From a bacterium (GTDB taxonomy: Bacteria; Zhuqueibacterota; QNDG01; JAGLOF01): 64,000 nt of DNA. The position numbers and the translations under genes are program-made. Of the stretch, positions 8,814-18,475 are shown piece after piece. Position 1 is the first letter of the stretch, and every line of letters starts with the position of its first letter. The DNA lies in NCBI GenBank assembly GCA_016934955.1, contig JAFGRY010000042.1, positions 1 through 64,000 of the forward strand, read 5' to 3'. The notes under the pieces are model-generated. The model was not told where the DNA came from. It was given only the letters and a program-made list of their open reading frames with translations, and made no database searches.

Positions 8814-9971
8814 TTATTTCTTTTTCTTTTCTTCGTTCAGCAGCTTGCGCAGCCGATTCAGTTCGTTCTCGACCTCTTTACGCTCGGCCTGGAGCCGCTG
8901 CAGCTCCTCGTCGGCGGTCTCATCCGTTTCCTGCCCCTTGAGAATCTGATCGAGTATCCGCTGCCGCTTTTCCGCTTCGCTTTCCAGATATGATGTATCC
9001 GATGATCGGGATGAAATCGGCAGAAGACGGATATTCACTCCCAGCACACCCCGCCAGCCGGGATAATTGGGAAAATCCGCGTTCGGCGGCGGTCTCAGTG
9101 CGGTTTCAGCGTAATTGCTCAGATCCTCGCCGCTGGCAAGACGCAGGTCCACGCCCATGCTGAAGGTAAGCCACCGGTAGGGCGTATAGTACACACCGGC
9201 GGTGAAATAGGAGACAAACTCTCGGCTGTAGGCCGTTTCCGGGGGCCTGTTGATAAACGTCGTTGCGTTGATCTCGGCGGAGAAATCGAACGTCCCCGCC
9301 GGATAGCGGATACCGATCCCGGCGATCAGGTCTGAACTCATGGTCTGGGCCGTGGGATCGTCCGGATTATCCGTCAATTCGACACCGACGTCATTGTGAT
9401 TGAGGTAGCCGAGATTCGCGTGCAGGGACCAGCCTGTCTCGGGAAACATCACATTGCTATAATAAGAAGCAAGGGCCGTAAGCCCGATTTCCAGTTTTCC
9501 GGCCGAATATGGTTCGTAGATGATATTGTGCGTCGGTGCCGTTGGGATTCTCGCGTACAGCTGCCCGCCGAAAAGAAACGGACTTTCCAGAGGGCCGAAG
9601 GATGCGACTTTCATGCCGAGAAAAATATCGTCCGGGGCGTTTCCCTCACCGTCAAGCACGTTCCCTTTCTGGGTATTCGTATCCTGGTAAAAAATGGGAG
9701 TGACGAAGAGTTCAAGGTGGGAACTGGCGCCGAAATTCAGGGAACTCTTTCCCTGCACGTTCCAGAGCGTGAACGCGCGTCCGGTACCGCCGAACTGGGC
9801 GATCTTGCCGAAAAACCGCGTGCCCGTATAGAGCTGCATATGGCCCTTCGGCAGTACTTTGGCGGACCGTATATAGATCAGTCCATCTCCCCCGTCATAG
9901 GCGGGCAGACTGCCGCTGAACAGGAGAACCAGACCGGTGATCATCACCGTGACACGCACAGTTTTCTTCAT
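8814..9971 (-). CDS. Outer-membrane beta-barrel protein with C-terminal coiled coil
   Basis: A 385-residue protein. The start at 9971 is supported by a GGAGGG ribosome site and a good signal peptide (1-24, SGSLPA). The body is rich in alternating aromatic strands typical of porin-like barrels (LQLYTGTRFFG, HLELFVTPIFYQD, YFTAGVYYTPYRWLTFSMGVDLRL). After the barrel, residues from about 330 form a charged coiled coil (EELQRLQAERKEVENELN) ending in a lysine run, which could reach into the periplasm. No family name is certain. It follows an RmlA-like nucleotidyltransferase by 35 bp. Confidence 0.75.
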   Translation of the reverse strand: MKKTVRVTVMITGLVLLFSGSLPAYDGGDGLIYIRSAKVLPKGHMQLYTGTRFFGKIAQFGGTGRAFTLWNVQGKSSLNFGASSHLELFVTPIFYQDTNTQKGNVLDGEGNAPDDIFLGMKVASFGPLESPFLFGGQLYARIPTAPTHNIIYEPYSAGKLEIGLTALASYYSNVMFPETGWSLHANLGYLNHNDVGVELTDNPDDPTAQTMSSDLIAGIGIRYPAGTFDFSAEINATTFINRPPETAYSREFVSYFTAGVYYTPYRWLTFSMGVDLRLASGEDLSNYAETALRPPPNADFPNYPGWRGVLGVNIRLLPISSRSSDTSYLESEAEKRQRILDQILKGQETDETADEELQRLQAERKEVENELNRLRKLLNEEKKKK

Positions 9972-10006
9972 TATCAATTCCCTCCAAAGGCGGTTATTGC
10001 ATGCAC

Positions 10007-10729
10007 TCACTGGATATACTGCTCCGCCACCAGGCGGTTCGCACGGTAGAGCGACTCGAAGGTACCCGCATCCGTCCACCACCCTTTCAGCATGGTGAAC
10101 GTCATCGCGTTGTCACGAATGTAAAGATTGTTGACATCGGTTATTTCCAGCTCGTTCCGTGCGGACGGCTCCAGGCCGTCGATAAATTCAAACACCTTGC
10201 CGTCATACATATAAATGCCGGTTACGGCATAGCGCGATTTGGGCTGTGCCGGTTTTTCCTCGATGGAGACGATTTTTCCGTCAACCAGTTCCGCGACCCC
10301 GAACCGTTCGGGATCGGGGACTTCCTTGAGCATGATCCGGGCACCGCTTCCCTGTTTTTCAAACTCCCGGATCGCTCCTGAAATATCGTCTTCGATGATG
10401 TTGTCTCCGAGAATCACGGTAATCGGCTCGTTATCGGCAAAATGCCGGGCAAGACCGAGCGCCTCGGCGATACCCCCTTCACCCTCCTGATAGGTGTAGT
10501 GAATATGCTCGAGTCCGAACATCCTGCCATTGCCCAGAAGACGCAGAAAATCACCGGCATTCTCACCGCCGGTAACCACGAGAATCTCCCTGATGCCGCC
10601 CTTGACCAGCGTCTCGATGGGATAATAGATCATCGGTTTGTTGTATATGGGCAGCAGATGTTTGTTCGTCACTTTCGTCAGCGGGTGAAGCCGGGTTCCC
10701 AGGCCCCCCGCCAGTACCACACCTTTCAT
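10007..10729 (-). CDS. Glucose-1-phosphate thymidylyltransferase-type nucleotidyltransferase (short form)
   Basis: A 240-residue protein of the RmlA/RfbA family that transfers a nucleotide to a sugar 1-phosphate. The nucleotide-binding signature GGLGTRL (8-14), the NKHLLPIYNKPM segment (22-33), metal-binding LGDN with D109, and EEKPAQPKS are all present. It is about 50 residues shorter than classical RmlA and lacks the C-terminal allosteric region. The rmlB, rmlC and rmlD genes are not nearby, so the exact sugar nucleotide is uncertain. It follows an SLBB polysaccharide-export-type protein by 13 bp, consistent with a role in surface polysaccharide. Confidence 0.85.
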   Translation of the reverse strand: MKGVVLAGGLGTRLHPLTKVTNKHLLPIYNKPMIYYPIETLVKGGIREILVVTGGENAGDFLRLLGNGRMFGLEHIHYTYQEGEGGIAEALGLARHFADNEPITVILGDNIIEDDISGAIREFEKQGSGARIMLKEVPDPERFGVAELVDGKIVSIEEKPAQPKSRYAVTGIYMYDGKVFEFIDGLEPSARNELEITDVNNLYIRDNAMTFTMLKGWWTDAGTFESLYRANRLVAEQYIQ

Positions 10730-10742
10730 TCAGGCCTCGCTC

Positions 10743-11255
10743 CTATCGTCTGTTGTATTCATTGGCAATTGCGATAAAATAAAATATCTGGGCGAAAACC
10801 GTGAGCCTGCCCAGGAATTCAAACGTGGATTTTATCCAGTAGAATGTAGTCCCCCTGACAATCACCGTATCGCCGGGTTTGAGAAGCGGGATCAGCCGTT
10901 CATCGGCGGTATTGAGATATTTCTTTACATTGACCGGAATGACCATCCGCCCCGCTTTGGGGTCGGTACGAACGATCTTGATATCACTGACCTTCGCATC
11001 TTCCGATGGGCCTCCCGCGTATGAGAGAAGGGAGATGAGATCGGTTTTATTGGGGACATAATACTGCCCCGGCCTGGACACGAACCCCCAGACATTCACC
11101 GGAATGAGCAGCTGGTCATCGGTACCGAGATAATACACCGCCGCGTTTCGCTGACCGGGGAGTTCGGTCCGCTGCTGTCCCAGCACTGCGGCACCCGGCC
11201 GTAAAAAAGACAGCAGGACCGCGGCTGTTGTCAGCACATATGCGTAACGTTTCAT
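10743..11255 (-). CDS. SLBB-domain envelope protein, polysaccharide-export related
   Basis: A 170-residue protein with a signal peptide (1-27, FLRPGAAVLG), one SLBB domain (about 50-112: VWGFVSRPGQYYVPNKTDLISLLSYAGG in pieces) and a loop ending in KPGDTVIVRG. A C-terminal hydrophobic helix follows (about 141-165, FLGRLTVFAQIFYFIAIA). Full Wza-type exporters carry an N-terminal poly_export domain; this one does not. It may be an accessory to an exporter encoded elsewhere. The gene lies between a lipoprotein gene (7 bp) and an RmlA-type gene. Confidence 0.75.
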   Translation of the reverse strand: MKRYAYVLTTAAVLLSFLRPGAAVLGQQRTELPGQRNAAVYYLGTDDQLLIPVNVWGFVSRPGQYYVPNKTDLISLLSYAGGPSEDAKVSDIKIVRTDPKAGRMVIPVNVKKYLNTADERLIPLLKPGDTVIVRGTTFYWIKSTFEFLGRLTVFAQIFYFIAIANEYNRR

Positions 11256-11262
11256 ACATACC

Positions 11263-11985
11263 TCACTGGATCGTAAACGTAGCCCACTGGCTTTCAGATC
11301 CCGAGAATGACGTCGACGGGGTTATATCGACCCGCCACTGATACTCCCTTCCGCTCAGGAGGGAGTCGTACACCGCGTTCCCGTCGGCATTGTAGATCAC
11401 CGTTTCTATCCCGTGGCCGTAGGATGACTGGATCGCTGTCAGCCAGAGATGGTCACCGCTGGCCGCATCGACGAGACGGAGTATGTATCCCCCTTCGGTC
11501 GGATCGTTGGGGTCGAGCCAGGTGAAGCCGGGCCGCGCCGGATCGCTCTCCGGCACCAGGGAAAGGCCGGTCGCCTTTTTAACCAGCCGGTAGTTGACGG
11601 TGTCGGACGGTCCGCTCTCGAACCCGTCAGCGGACACCGCGGTTACATAATAAAAATACCGGGTGTAGAGACCGACGTCGCTGTCTTCATAGCAGGTACA
11701 GTCATAAGGCAGAACAGCGATCTTCGTAAAGGTCTCCGCAGATTCCACCGCCCGGTAGATAAAGTATTGCCGGACCAGTTCGTCGTCAGCCAGGTTCCAT
11801 TCGATGAATACGGCATCGGTTTCCGGGATCGCGTCGATACCCTGTTCCGTGACAGCGGTATCGGACACAGCGGGAACCATGCTGACGGCAGCCGGCTCCT
11901 CCCCGGAATTTTTGTTTGCAATAGTACAGCTAAAGATAAATAAAACCGGTAGTAAAAGCAAGGGAAAAGATGGCCGCAGTTTCAT
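11263..11985 (-). CDS. Lipoprotein with fibronectin type III-like domains
   Basis: A 240-residue protein whose N-terminal 19 hydrophobic residues end at C20 (FIFSC), a lipobox-like site with an unusual Phe at -2. Residues about 50-130 read as one FN3 domain (DAVFIEWNLADDELVRQYFIYR ... YEDSDVGLYTRYFYYVTAVSADG, quoted in part). A second FN3-like segment ends in YQWRVDITPS. It is probably anchored to the outer membrane or surface. It is located 10 bp after the PorV-like gene, so it may be a partner or cargo of that export system. Function unknown. Confidence 0.7.
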   Translation of the reverse strand: MKLRPSFPLLLLPVLFIFSCTIANKNSGEEPAAVSMVPAVSDTAVTEQGIDAIPETDAVFIEWNLADDELVRQYFIYRAVESAETFTKIAVLPYDCTCYEDSDVGLYTRYFYYVTAVSADGFESGPSDTVNYRLVKKATGLSLVPESDPARPGFTWLDPNDPTEGGYILRLVDAASGDHLWLTAIQSSYGHGIETVIYNADGNAVYDSLLSGREYQWRVDITPSTSFSGSESQWATFTIQ

Positions 11986-11995
11986 AGCTCGACTC

Positions 11996-13003
11996 TCATT
12001 TTAGTGACAGTGAACAGCTGATGCGGTGCAGCGTGTCAAGCTCATGCGAAAGCAGCGCATAATCCACCTGCACCCGCCAGATGCGTACTCCGGCACCGCA
12101 GCTGAAACGGCCGTTATCCATGCCCGCCCTCAACGCGAGCATCGAGAAGCCCATGTATTCGAATCCGAAACGATTGCCGGAGCGCGGACCGCTTTCCCGG
12201 TTCCACGAGATAGTGCAGGACCCGCGGAAAGCCCGCACCGGGTGGCTGTAGGCGGCGCCCCAGATGATCCGCGAGGGAATGGCGTCTTCACGGGCGGTGT
12301 TCCAGCTGAGGGTGGAACCGGCGATATCTTTCACCGCCCAGGACAGACTCGCTATACCGAACCGGTCATCGCTGAGAAAATCATTCATATGAATGCGGCA
12401 CATGGCGCCGATATCCACGCCCAGACCGCTGGCCTCTCCCTGTCCGAGTGTCTGCCTGAACCATTTCATGGTTACACCCAGGGGGACGTCGATCCTGACG
12501 CGGTGCATGCTCCACCCGAGATCGGCGATTATCTGGTTATGCAGTCCGAAAGTAAAAAAGAAGGCGTCCTCCACATCCTGAATATAGCCTTCCGGCACGC
12601 CGGTGGGGCGAAGCGAAGGATCGTGGAACCTTTCCCAGTAGGAATCGCCGTTGAGTTCGCTGTAGATGGGAATGTCGTCGACCGAGAGGCGAATCCAATT
12701 GACCGCGAGTACGGCACGCCGCCTCAGCGGCAGAGAACACCCCGCGTAATGGAAATGACCCAGCGGGTTCCGGATGCTGCCGAACTGCGGCCCGTACATG
12801 AAACTGAGCACAGGGGTATCGATCAGGGCCGTACCGGCCGGATTCCAGTAGAATGCGGTGCCGTCGGTGGAAAGGGGTGAAAAGGCGCCTCCCATGGCGA
12901 GCGTGCGGGCGCCGACACCGATGTTGAGAAACGATCGCGTGTGGTCGCCGGCATGCAGGGACAGCGGCAGCAGAAGCAGAAGATATGCTGATGGTAATTT
13001 CAT
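11996..13003 (-). CDS. PorV/PorQ-family outer-membrane protein
   Basis: A 335-residue protein with a signal peptide (1-18, LLPLSLHAG). It carries the family hallmark GVGARTLAMGGAFSPLSTDG directly followed by AFYWNPAGTALID (about residues 27-62), then barrel strands. In Bacteroidota, PorV is the outer-membrane partner of the PorU sortase in the type IX secretion system. Here the start codon overlaps the stop of the PorU-like gene (ATGA), so the two are translationally coupled. This supports a PorU-PorV-type pair, although the protein is a little shorter than classical PorV. Confidence 0.8.
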   Translation of the reverse strand: MKLPSAYLLLLLPLSLHAGDHTRSFLNIGVGARTLAMGGAFSPLSTDGTAFYWNPAGTALIDTPVLSFMYGPQFGSIRNPLGHFHYAGCSLPLRRRAVLAVNWIRLSVDDIPIYSELNGDSYWERFHDPSLRPTGVPEGYIQDVEDAFFFTFGLHNQIIADLGWSMHRVRIDVPLGVTMKWFRQTLGQGEASGLGVDIGAMCRIHMNDFLSDDRFGIASLSWAVKDIAGSTLSWNTAREDAIPSRIIWGAAYSHPVRAFRGSCTISWNRESGPRSGNRFGFEYMGFSMLALRAGMDNGRFSCGAGVRIWRVQVDYALLSHELDTLHRISCSLSLK

Positions 13004-16000
13004 CGCAATTTCGCTATTTTTCCCGTATATTCTCTGGTAACGTGTGTTCCCGCTGCGGTAAGCCGGAAAAAGTAGACCCCGTTTGCCACATCCTCACCCC
13101 AGCTGTCATGACCGTCCCAGACAACCTCATGGTAATCGGCGCTGCCCATCTCCTCGGTCTCGAACGTTCGGATCAGGGTGCCTGCCACGGTATATATCTT
13201 GAGGCTGGTTCTTTTGGTGGCGGCGGTGAGCGTATAGGCGAATACGGTTTCCACTTTGAACGGGTTGGGATGATTGCCGAGGTAGTGCAGCTGCAGCTGT
13301 TCATCGACGATCATCTCAACCTCCGGGCTCACGGCACGATTGCCGTGCAGATCGGCGGCTTCCACCCGCAATGTGTGCCTGCCCGAAGACAGCGCGGGGC
13401 GGTAATTGATAACACAGCTGGAGGGATTTCCGGCCGAATCCGGCTCTATCCGCTGACTCCCGCTTACGACCGACCGGTCGAGATAGATGGTAATGCCGGC
13501 GCCGCGCCGGTCCACCCCGCCGTCGTCGCTGACGGTGATGAGAATTTCCGGCTCTTCGGGAACGTAGGCGCCGGAAGCCAGCAACTGATTTTTTACGGTG
13601 ATTTCGATACGGGGCGCGTCCGTGTCGGTCACGGTTCGCAGCTGAAACGCCCCTCCGAACAGGGATGAAGCGATCAGAACCGTCTCCGTTTCAGCGAAGA
13701 GCGGAAGAGCCGTCCAGACGCCTCCGGCCGTGTCATATCGGTACGGCTTCACGGCGGACAGGCTGTCAGGAGCCTGACGCGTGAAAAAGAGCTGCATAGG
13801 CGCCGCCAGTGTATCAGACGGCGTCAGGTGCATGGTGTACACTGCCGATCCGGCGGGATCGGCATGCATCGCGGCAGCCGCGGCTGGCGGGAGCGTACCC
13901 AGCGTCAACACTCCCCGGGATACGGCGGAGCCGGGGGGAATGCAGACGGCAAAGGCACTGTCCAGGGAGAGGGTATCTCCCTGCAGTGAGCCGTTCAGCG
14001 ATCCCGCTTCCGGCGTGACCTGGAACCGGTCCGCCCGCAGCGTTTTTGTAAGGCAATTGTTGCTGTAGCGCATTTCGGGCTCCGATGAATCGGGATTCAC
14101 GCACACGGACAGGGTCCAGGTTCCGGGATCGGGAGCATACGGCACAGTGGCAACCGATCCGCCGTATGCGGGAAGAGTGACGGCGGCTGTAGCGGAAAAC
14201 CCGGAGAGGGTATCGGAGAAGAGCACGGAAACCCCCTTCCGCTCCCCGGCTCCCGCATTGACGATTTCGGCACTGACCTCCGGCTCGCTGGTGCCGCTGA
14301 AATAGACATCCCGCACCAGGAAATCGGGGTCGCTGAGAATGCGGACCGCGATGGTGTCGCTGACTGATTCACGTCCGCTGCTGTTTACGGCGACGATGCT
14401 GAAGCTGACGAGGGTGCCTGCGGGAAAAGGTCCCAGCGGCTGTGCGGTTCGGTAATGGCCCGGCTGCATATCGGCGGCCATGCCGAGACTGTCGGGCGCC
14501 GGGGAGAGCACACGGCACCAGCAGCTGGTGACGCCTTTACTGTCCTCGACCGCCGCCCGTACGTAGAGCGTATCCCGTGACCCCGGTTCGGACGGCTCCA
14601 CTGTCAGCGAATCGAAATAACTGCTGTTGATGATAAAGGGAGCCCAGGTATGGGCCTGGTAACGGGATGATTCGTTCCAGACGTACAGCCTGGCACCGCC
14701 GCTCCCGTCCATATCGTCGGGAAGAGGCACCGCTCCCCGCCATGTTCTTCCGAGATCGCTGAATTCATGAATGGACAGGACCCGGTTGGCGGGAGTGATG
14801 ACTTCAACCAGCGCCCGGGACAGGGCTTCAGGCAGGTCGGCGGCAAACACCAGAGAATCAGTATCGGCGAGAGAATTGGAGGCCAGCACGGCGGGCTGTT
14901 TCACCGCAGGCGCTGCCAGACGCAGACCGGGATCGCCGAGGAGCGTATAGTGATGCACTTCCGTCGAGGGCAGATCCCCGGAAAACGCGGCAAGGTACCT
15001 GGTTTTCGCCTCTTTGATCATTGCTCCCAGCGGCATCGCCGGGAACTCACGCATCACCTCGTACAGTTCGGTAAGCATGTAATAATCGTTGTAGACCCAC
15101 CCCAGTCCGGTGGCGCCCCAGAACGCCACTGCTCCCGCTTCCGTATCCCGCAGCAGCGACTCCCCGAGGCTGAGGCGCGAACTGGAAAAATCACCGGTAA
15201 AACAGGTCATACTGGTCATAACCGCAAGCCGCTCCCGGTTTTCGAGCAGGTCCACGTCATCCAGGTCGAGCAGCCCGCCGTCTGACCAGATCGCGCCGCC
15301 GCCATGACCCCGGAAATTCACAAGCATGACCCCGTCCCGCAGGTGGCGCAGCAGATCCTCGGTGCCGCCGACATCCGGATCGCTGATAGCGCCCGCCAGG
15401 TAGAGCCGCTCGGGATGAAGTGCGGGCTGCATGGTGCTGCGTATCAGGGTTTCTGACTGTTCAAAGAAAATCCCTCCCGAGCCGCCGGCTCCGATCAGGA
15501 GATAGCGATTCATCCAGGGGGCGGGGGACGCCGATTCATACCCGACAATCTTGTCGACAACCAGCGACAGCTGCTCGGCCGAGATAACTGGAAGACGGCC
15601 GACGGCCATTTCCGGGATATCGTCATCACCCGCCAGGAGAGTGTACCAGTGGTCTGTGGCAGCCGCCCCGTATTTGACCGTCTGGGTGATCATCACCGGC
15701 ATATGGTGTCCTTCATTTTCCGGGGGAACGCGGTTGTTGACAAGCCCGTCGCCCACAAGCAGGAGAAAAAGATCATCACTCAGGCGCCGGTCATAGACGG
15801 CGCGCAGAAGCCGCCTGATCGCTTCCGGACTGCGGATGCTGAAATTGAACTCGTCATACACAGTCTGCAGGTCGGCAAGAAGCACCCGGTGGCCCTGGCT
15901 TTCCCGCAGATCGATCAGGGGCCGCAGGATCTCTTCGCCCAGCGTGTCCGAGGGATGAATAATCACGTAGTCGGCACCGGACAGTCTCGTCAGGATATCG

Positions 16001-17664
16001 CTCTGCGGCAGCAGCCGAATGGTATCCGGCTCGACCACAGCCGCGCCGGAACGGGCATGGTACACCGCGGAACCGCTGCTGATCTCATCCTCGAAAACAG
16101 CTGTATAGCTGACCACGCCGGAGGTGTCGGTCACCGCGGATATATCCGGCAGCAGAAAGCGGGTTCCCGGCTCACGGAAAATCTCGATTTCCGGGGACGA
16201 GAAGCCCTCCAGTTCAAAACGGCAGACACTGCCGATGCTGCTTTCCGGCGGTTGAAACCGCAGGTAGTCGGACTCGGTCCGCAGAAGCCGCGGATAGGTA
16301 ATTTCAAACCAGTCGAGCATTAGCTGCGAAAGCGGACCGTTGGGAGAGAGATTGGCGATTGACAATGTATTTGCGCCTTCCGCCAGGCTGGACGGACTGA
16401 CCTCCCGGGAAGTGAGGAGGATGTCGGTGATCCCGTCCCACTCTCCGGAGGCAGCCAGGGCGGAATTCAGGAACACGTCCACCCTGTTGGGACCGGTGAT
16501 GCTGGTCTGACCCCGCATCCTTATCCTGAATGCAATAGGGGTGACCGCATACGCGTCGGGATCTTCAATGGTGAAGGTGAACTCCCGCTTCTGCCCCCCC
16601 TGGATGGGCGGTGCATAGAGCCAGTAATCAGCATCGGCGACGTTTACCGCATAGGGCAGGCGGTGAAAATAGGCGTTCACTTCCTCATGCTGCGTGTACG
16701 GTGCCGAACGGGGATACCGTTTCTGTTCCCTGGGCACATCACGTTCCACCGCCTCTTCCTGCCCGAAACGGGGGCCGGGCACAGTCCGGTACTCCACAAG
16801 GTAGAGGCCCCGCTCGTCATAGATATCCAGGGATTTCAGTCCCTCCGCCCCGTAGCGCCAGTGCCGCTCACCGAAAAATTCGAGATAATCGTTCCTGGTG
16901 AAACGGCCGTCTTCATCGCCGTGCATGAACACGGGAATGGTCTTCCCGGCACAGGTGACGGTTATCCGGTCCGGATCGATACGGCTCAGATTCCAGCCGG
17001 CGTCTTTGAGCATGGCCGCGGTAACCCGCACCAGGCCCGCCCGGCTGACCGGTACGGCCAGGCGCGGCATCTCGTCATCATTTCCGGCGGAAAGAGGCGC
17101 AGGGGTCATTTCGGGGACCGGAAGGGGCGCCGCCTCATCGCGGTGTGCGGGAAACGCCCGCGGCGGCTCTCCTCTCTGAAGATCGGCCCCGTCAATGGTC
17201 ACGCTCAGTTCCGCCGGCACTGTCCCGTTCTTCGCCGGACCGCATTCGACATCGACACGGAAAAAGAACCGCCCGTCATGGTGCCCGAGAGGAGCCACCG
17301 TCCAGCGGGGAACATCGGATACATCCGGAGCGCCGTATTCAGCGGTGTCCGGAAGCGAGATGTCGAGTACCGGCCTGAGAGAGGATATCCGGGAACGGGG
17401 ATGCCGGGCGCTGATCCGCACGGTCACGGCGATGGAAGATTCAGACGCGGAGATATACAGCGACCGGCGGGTTACCGGCGCCAAAAAAAGATTGCCGCCC
17501 GCCGCAGCCGTCCCCCCGGGCAGCGGCAGGGAAATCTCCAGCCTGTTTTCCGGACCGCGGATGCCGGTGTGCCGGGGAGCACTGCCGAACAGGGGCAGGA
17601 GGGCCGGCAGCACGGCCGCCGGCAGGAGTATCCGCAGCAGATGAAATGTGGGTCTGTTGATCAT
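13000..17664 (-). CDS. porU: PorU-like C25 (gingipain-family) peptidase/sortase
   Basis: A 1554-residue exported protein: hydrophobic signal (about 8-26), N-terminal beta domains, then a C25 caspase-like domain around residues 560-930. The catalytic pair is visible: His in NFRGHGG (about 785) and Cys in TSMTCFTGD (about 820), 34 residues apart as in gingipains. Ig-like domains follow. The C-terminus has a FlgD/sorting-type domain (NHPNPFKVETVFAYTL ... VWDGHDSWGEDVANGVYFF). In type IX secretion PorU cleaves the sorting domain of cargo and attaches the cargo to the surface. Coupling to a PorV-family gene supports that role. It starts 12 bp after cdaA. Confidence 0.85.
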   Translation of the reverse strand: MINRPTFHLLRILLPAAVLPALLPLFGSAPRHTGIRGPENRLEISLPLPGGTAAAGGNLFLAPVTRRSLYISASESSIAVTVRISARHPRSRISSLRPVLDISLPDTAEYGAPDVSDVPRWTVAPLGHHDGRFFFRVDVECGPAKNGTVPAELSVTIDGADLQRGEPPRAFPAHRDEAAPLPVPEMTPAPLSAGNDDEMPRLAVPVSRAGLVRVTAAMLKDAGWNLSRIDPDRITVTCAGKTIPVFMHGDEDGRFTRNDYLEFFGERHWRYGAEGLKSLDIYDERGLYLVEYRTVPGPRFGQEEAVERDVPREQKRYPRSAPYTQHEEVNAYFHRLPYAVNVADADYWLYAPPIQGGQKREFTFTIEDPDAYAVTPIAFRIRMRGQTSITGPNRVDVFLNSALAASGEWDGITDILLTSREVSPSSLAEGANTLSIANLSPNGPLSQLMLDWFEITYPRLLRTESDYLRFQPPESSIGSVCRFELEGFSSPEIEIFREPGTRFLLPDISAVTDTSGVVSYTAVFEDEISSGSAVYHARSGAAVVEPDTIRLLPQSDILTRLSGADYVIIHPSDTLGEEILRPLIDLRESQGHRVLLADLQTVYDEFNFSIRSPEAIRRLLRAVYDRRLSDDLFLLLVGDGLVNNRVPPENEGHHMPVMITQTVKYGAAATDHWYTLLAGDDDIPEMAVGRLPVISAEQLSLVVDKIVGYESASPAPWMNRYLLIGAGGSGGIFFEQSETLIRSTMQPALHPERLYLAGAISDPDVGGTEDLLRHLRDGVMLVNFRGHGGGAIWSDGGLLDLDDVDLLENRERLAVMTSMTCFTGDFSSSRLSLGESLLRDTEAGAVAFWGATGLGWVYNDYYMLTELYEVMREFPAMPLGAMIKEAKTRYLAAFSGDLPSTEVHHYTLLGDPGLRLAAPAVKQPAVLASNSLADTDSLVFAADLPEALSRALVEVITPANRVLSIHEFSDLGRTWRGAVPLPDDMDGSGGARLYVWNESSRYQAHTWAPFIINSSYFDSLTVEPSEPGSRDTLYVRAAVEDSKGVTSCWCRVLSPAPDSLGMAADMQPGHYRTAQPLGPFPAGTLVSFSIVAVNSSGRESVSDTIAVRILSDPDFLVRDVYFSGTSEPEVSAEIVNAGAGERKGVSVLFSDTLSGFSATAAVTLPAYGGSVATVPYAPDPGTWTLSVCVNPDSSEPEMRYSNNCLTKTLRADRFQVTPEAGSLNGSLQGDTLSLDSAFAVCIPPGSAVSRGVLTLGTLPPAAAAAMHADPAGSAVYTMHLTPSDTLAAPMQLFFTRQAPDSLSAVKPYRYDTAGGVWTALPLFAETETVLIASSLFGGAFQLRTVTDTDAPRIEITVKNQLLASGAYVPEEPEILITVSDDGGVDRRGAGITIYLDRSVVSGSQRIEPDSAGNPSSCVINYRPALSSGRHTLRVEAADLHGNRAVSPEVEMIVDEQLQLHYLGNHPNPFKVETVFAYTLTAATKRTSLKIYTVAGTLIRTFETEEMGSADYHEVVWDGHDSWGEDVANGVYFFRLTAAGTHVTREYTGKIAKLR

Positions 17665-17676
17665 AGTCCGTCCCGG

Positions 17677-18462
17677 TTACCGTTTCGCGCTTCTCCGCAG
17701 CCCTTCCGTAATCGCATCGTGCAGCGTGTCATAATCGAGCCCCCGCACCATCTCGCCGCTTTCCACCAGGGAAATGGTCCCGGACTCCTCCGAAACGACG
17801 ATCACCAGGGCGTCAGACTCCTCGGTCATCCCGATGGCCGCCCGGTGCCTGGTGCCGTATTTATATTCGAGATTCGCGTTCTTGGAGAGGGGCAGGATGC
17901 ATTTCGCAGCCTCGATAATATCGCTCTGAATGATGACGGCGCCGTCATGCAGCGGTGAACGGGGATTGAAGATGGACACGATGAGAGCCGAGGAAACAAC
18001 GGACTGAATTTTGATTCCTGTTTCCGCTATCGACTTCAGGCCGATATCACGTACCAGCACGATGAGGCCGCCGTATCCCCGGCGTGACAGCTCGACCGTC
18101 CCCCTGACGATCTCGCTCACCACCAGATTGCGCTGCTCCTTGGTGAAGAACCGAATCAGCCGGCTCTGCCCCATGAGCGACAGCACCCGCCGCAGTTCCG
18201 GCTGAAAAAGGATGACAAACGCCAGCAGCCAGACGGTTTTCAGGCTGTCGAATATCCAGGACATGCCCCGCATGTTTAGCGCGTGGGTGATCATCGAGAC
18301 GAGCAGAATGATCAGCAATCCGATAAACATCTGAACAGCCCTGGTGCGGAACATGATATAGTACGTTTTATAGAGAATGTAGGCGACGAGCAGAATATCG
18401 AGAATATCGATGATTCCCACAGGAAGAAATCCGATTTGGAACAGGGTGAAATTCAGGTCCAT
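17677..18462 (-). CDS. cdaA: Diadenylate cyclase CdaA
   Basis: A 261-residue membrane enzyme that makes cyclic di-AMP from two ATP. Three N-terminal helices (about 13-31, 41-60, 74-88) precede the DAC domain. Both signature motifs are intact: DGA (173-175, in SPLHDGAVII) and RHR (205-207, in YGTRHRAAIG). The ATG has a strong AAGGGAG site. It lies 13 bp after folP and 12 bp before the porU-like gene. The usual regulator gene cdaR is not adjacent. The product controls potassium and osmotic balance in other bacteria. Confidence 0.95.
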   Translation of the reverse strand: MDLNFTLFQIGFLPVGIIDILDILLVAYILYKTYYIMFRTRAVQMFIGLLIILLVSMITHALNMRGMSWIFDSLKTVWLLAFVILFQPELRRVLSLMGQSRLIRFFTKEQRNLVVSEIVRGTVELSRRGYGGLIVLVRDIGLKSIAETGIKIQSVVSSALIVSIFNPRSPLHDGAVIIQSDIIEAAKCILPLSKNANLEYKYGTRHRAAIGMTEESDALVIVVSEESGTISLVESGEMVRGLDYDTLHDAITEGLRRSAKR

Positions 18463-18475
18463 ACGTTCGCTCCCT

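Noticed and set aside
8814-10082. Longer start for the barrel protein at 10082
   Set aside because: It would overlap the preceding nucleotidyltransferase gene and hide the signal peptide; the start at 9971 has GGAGGG.
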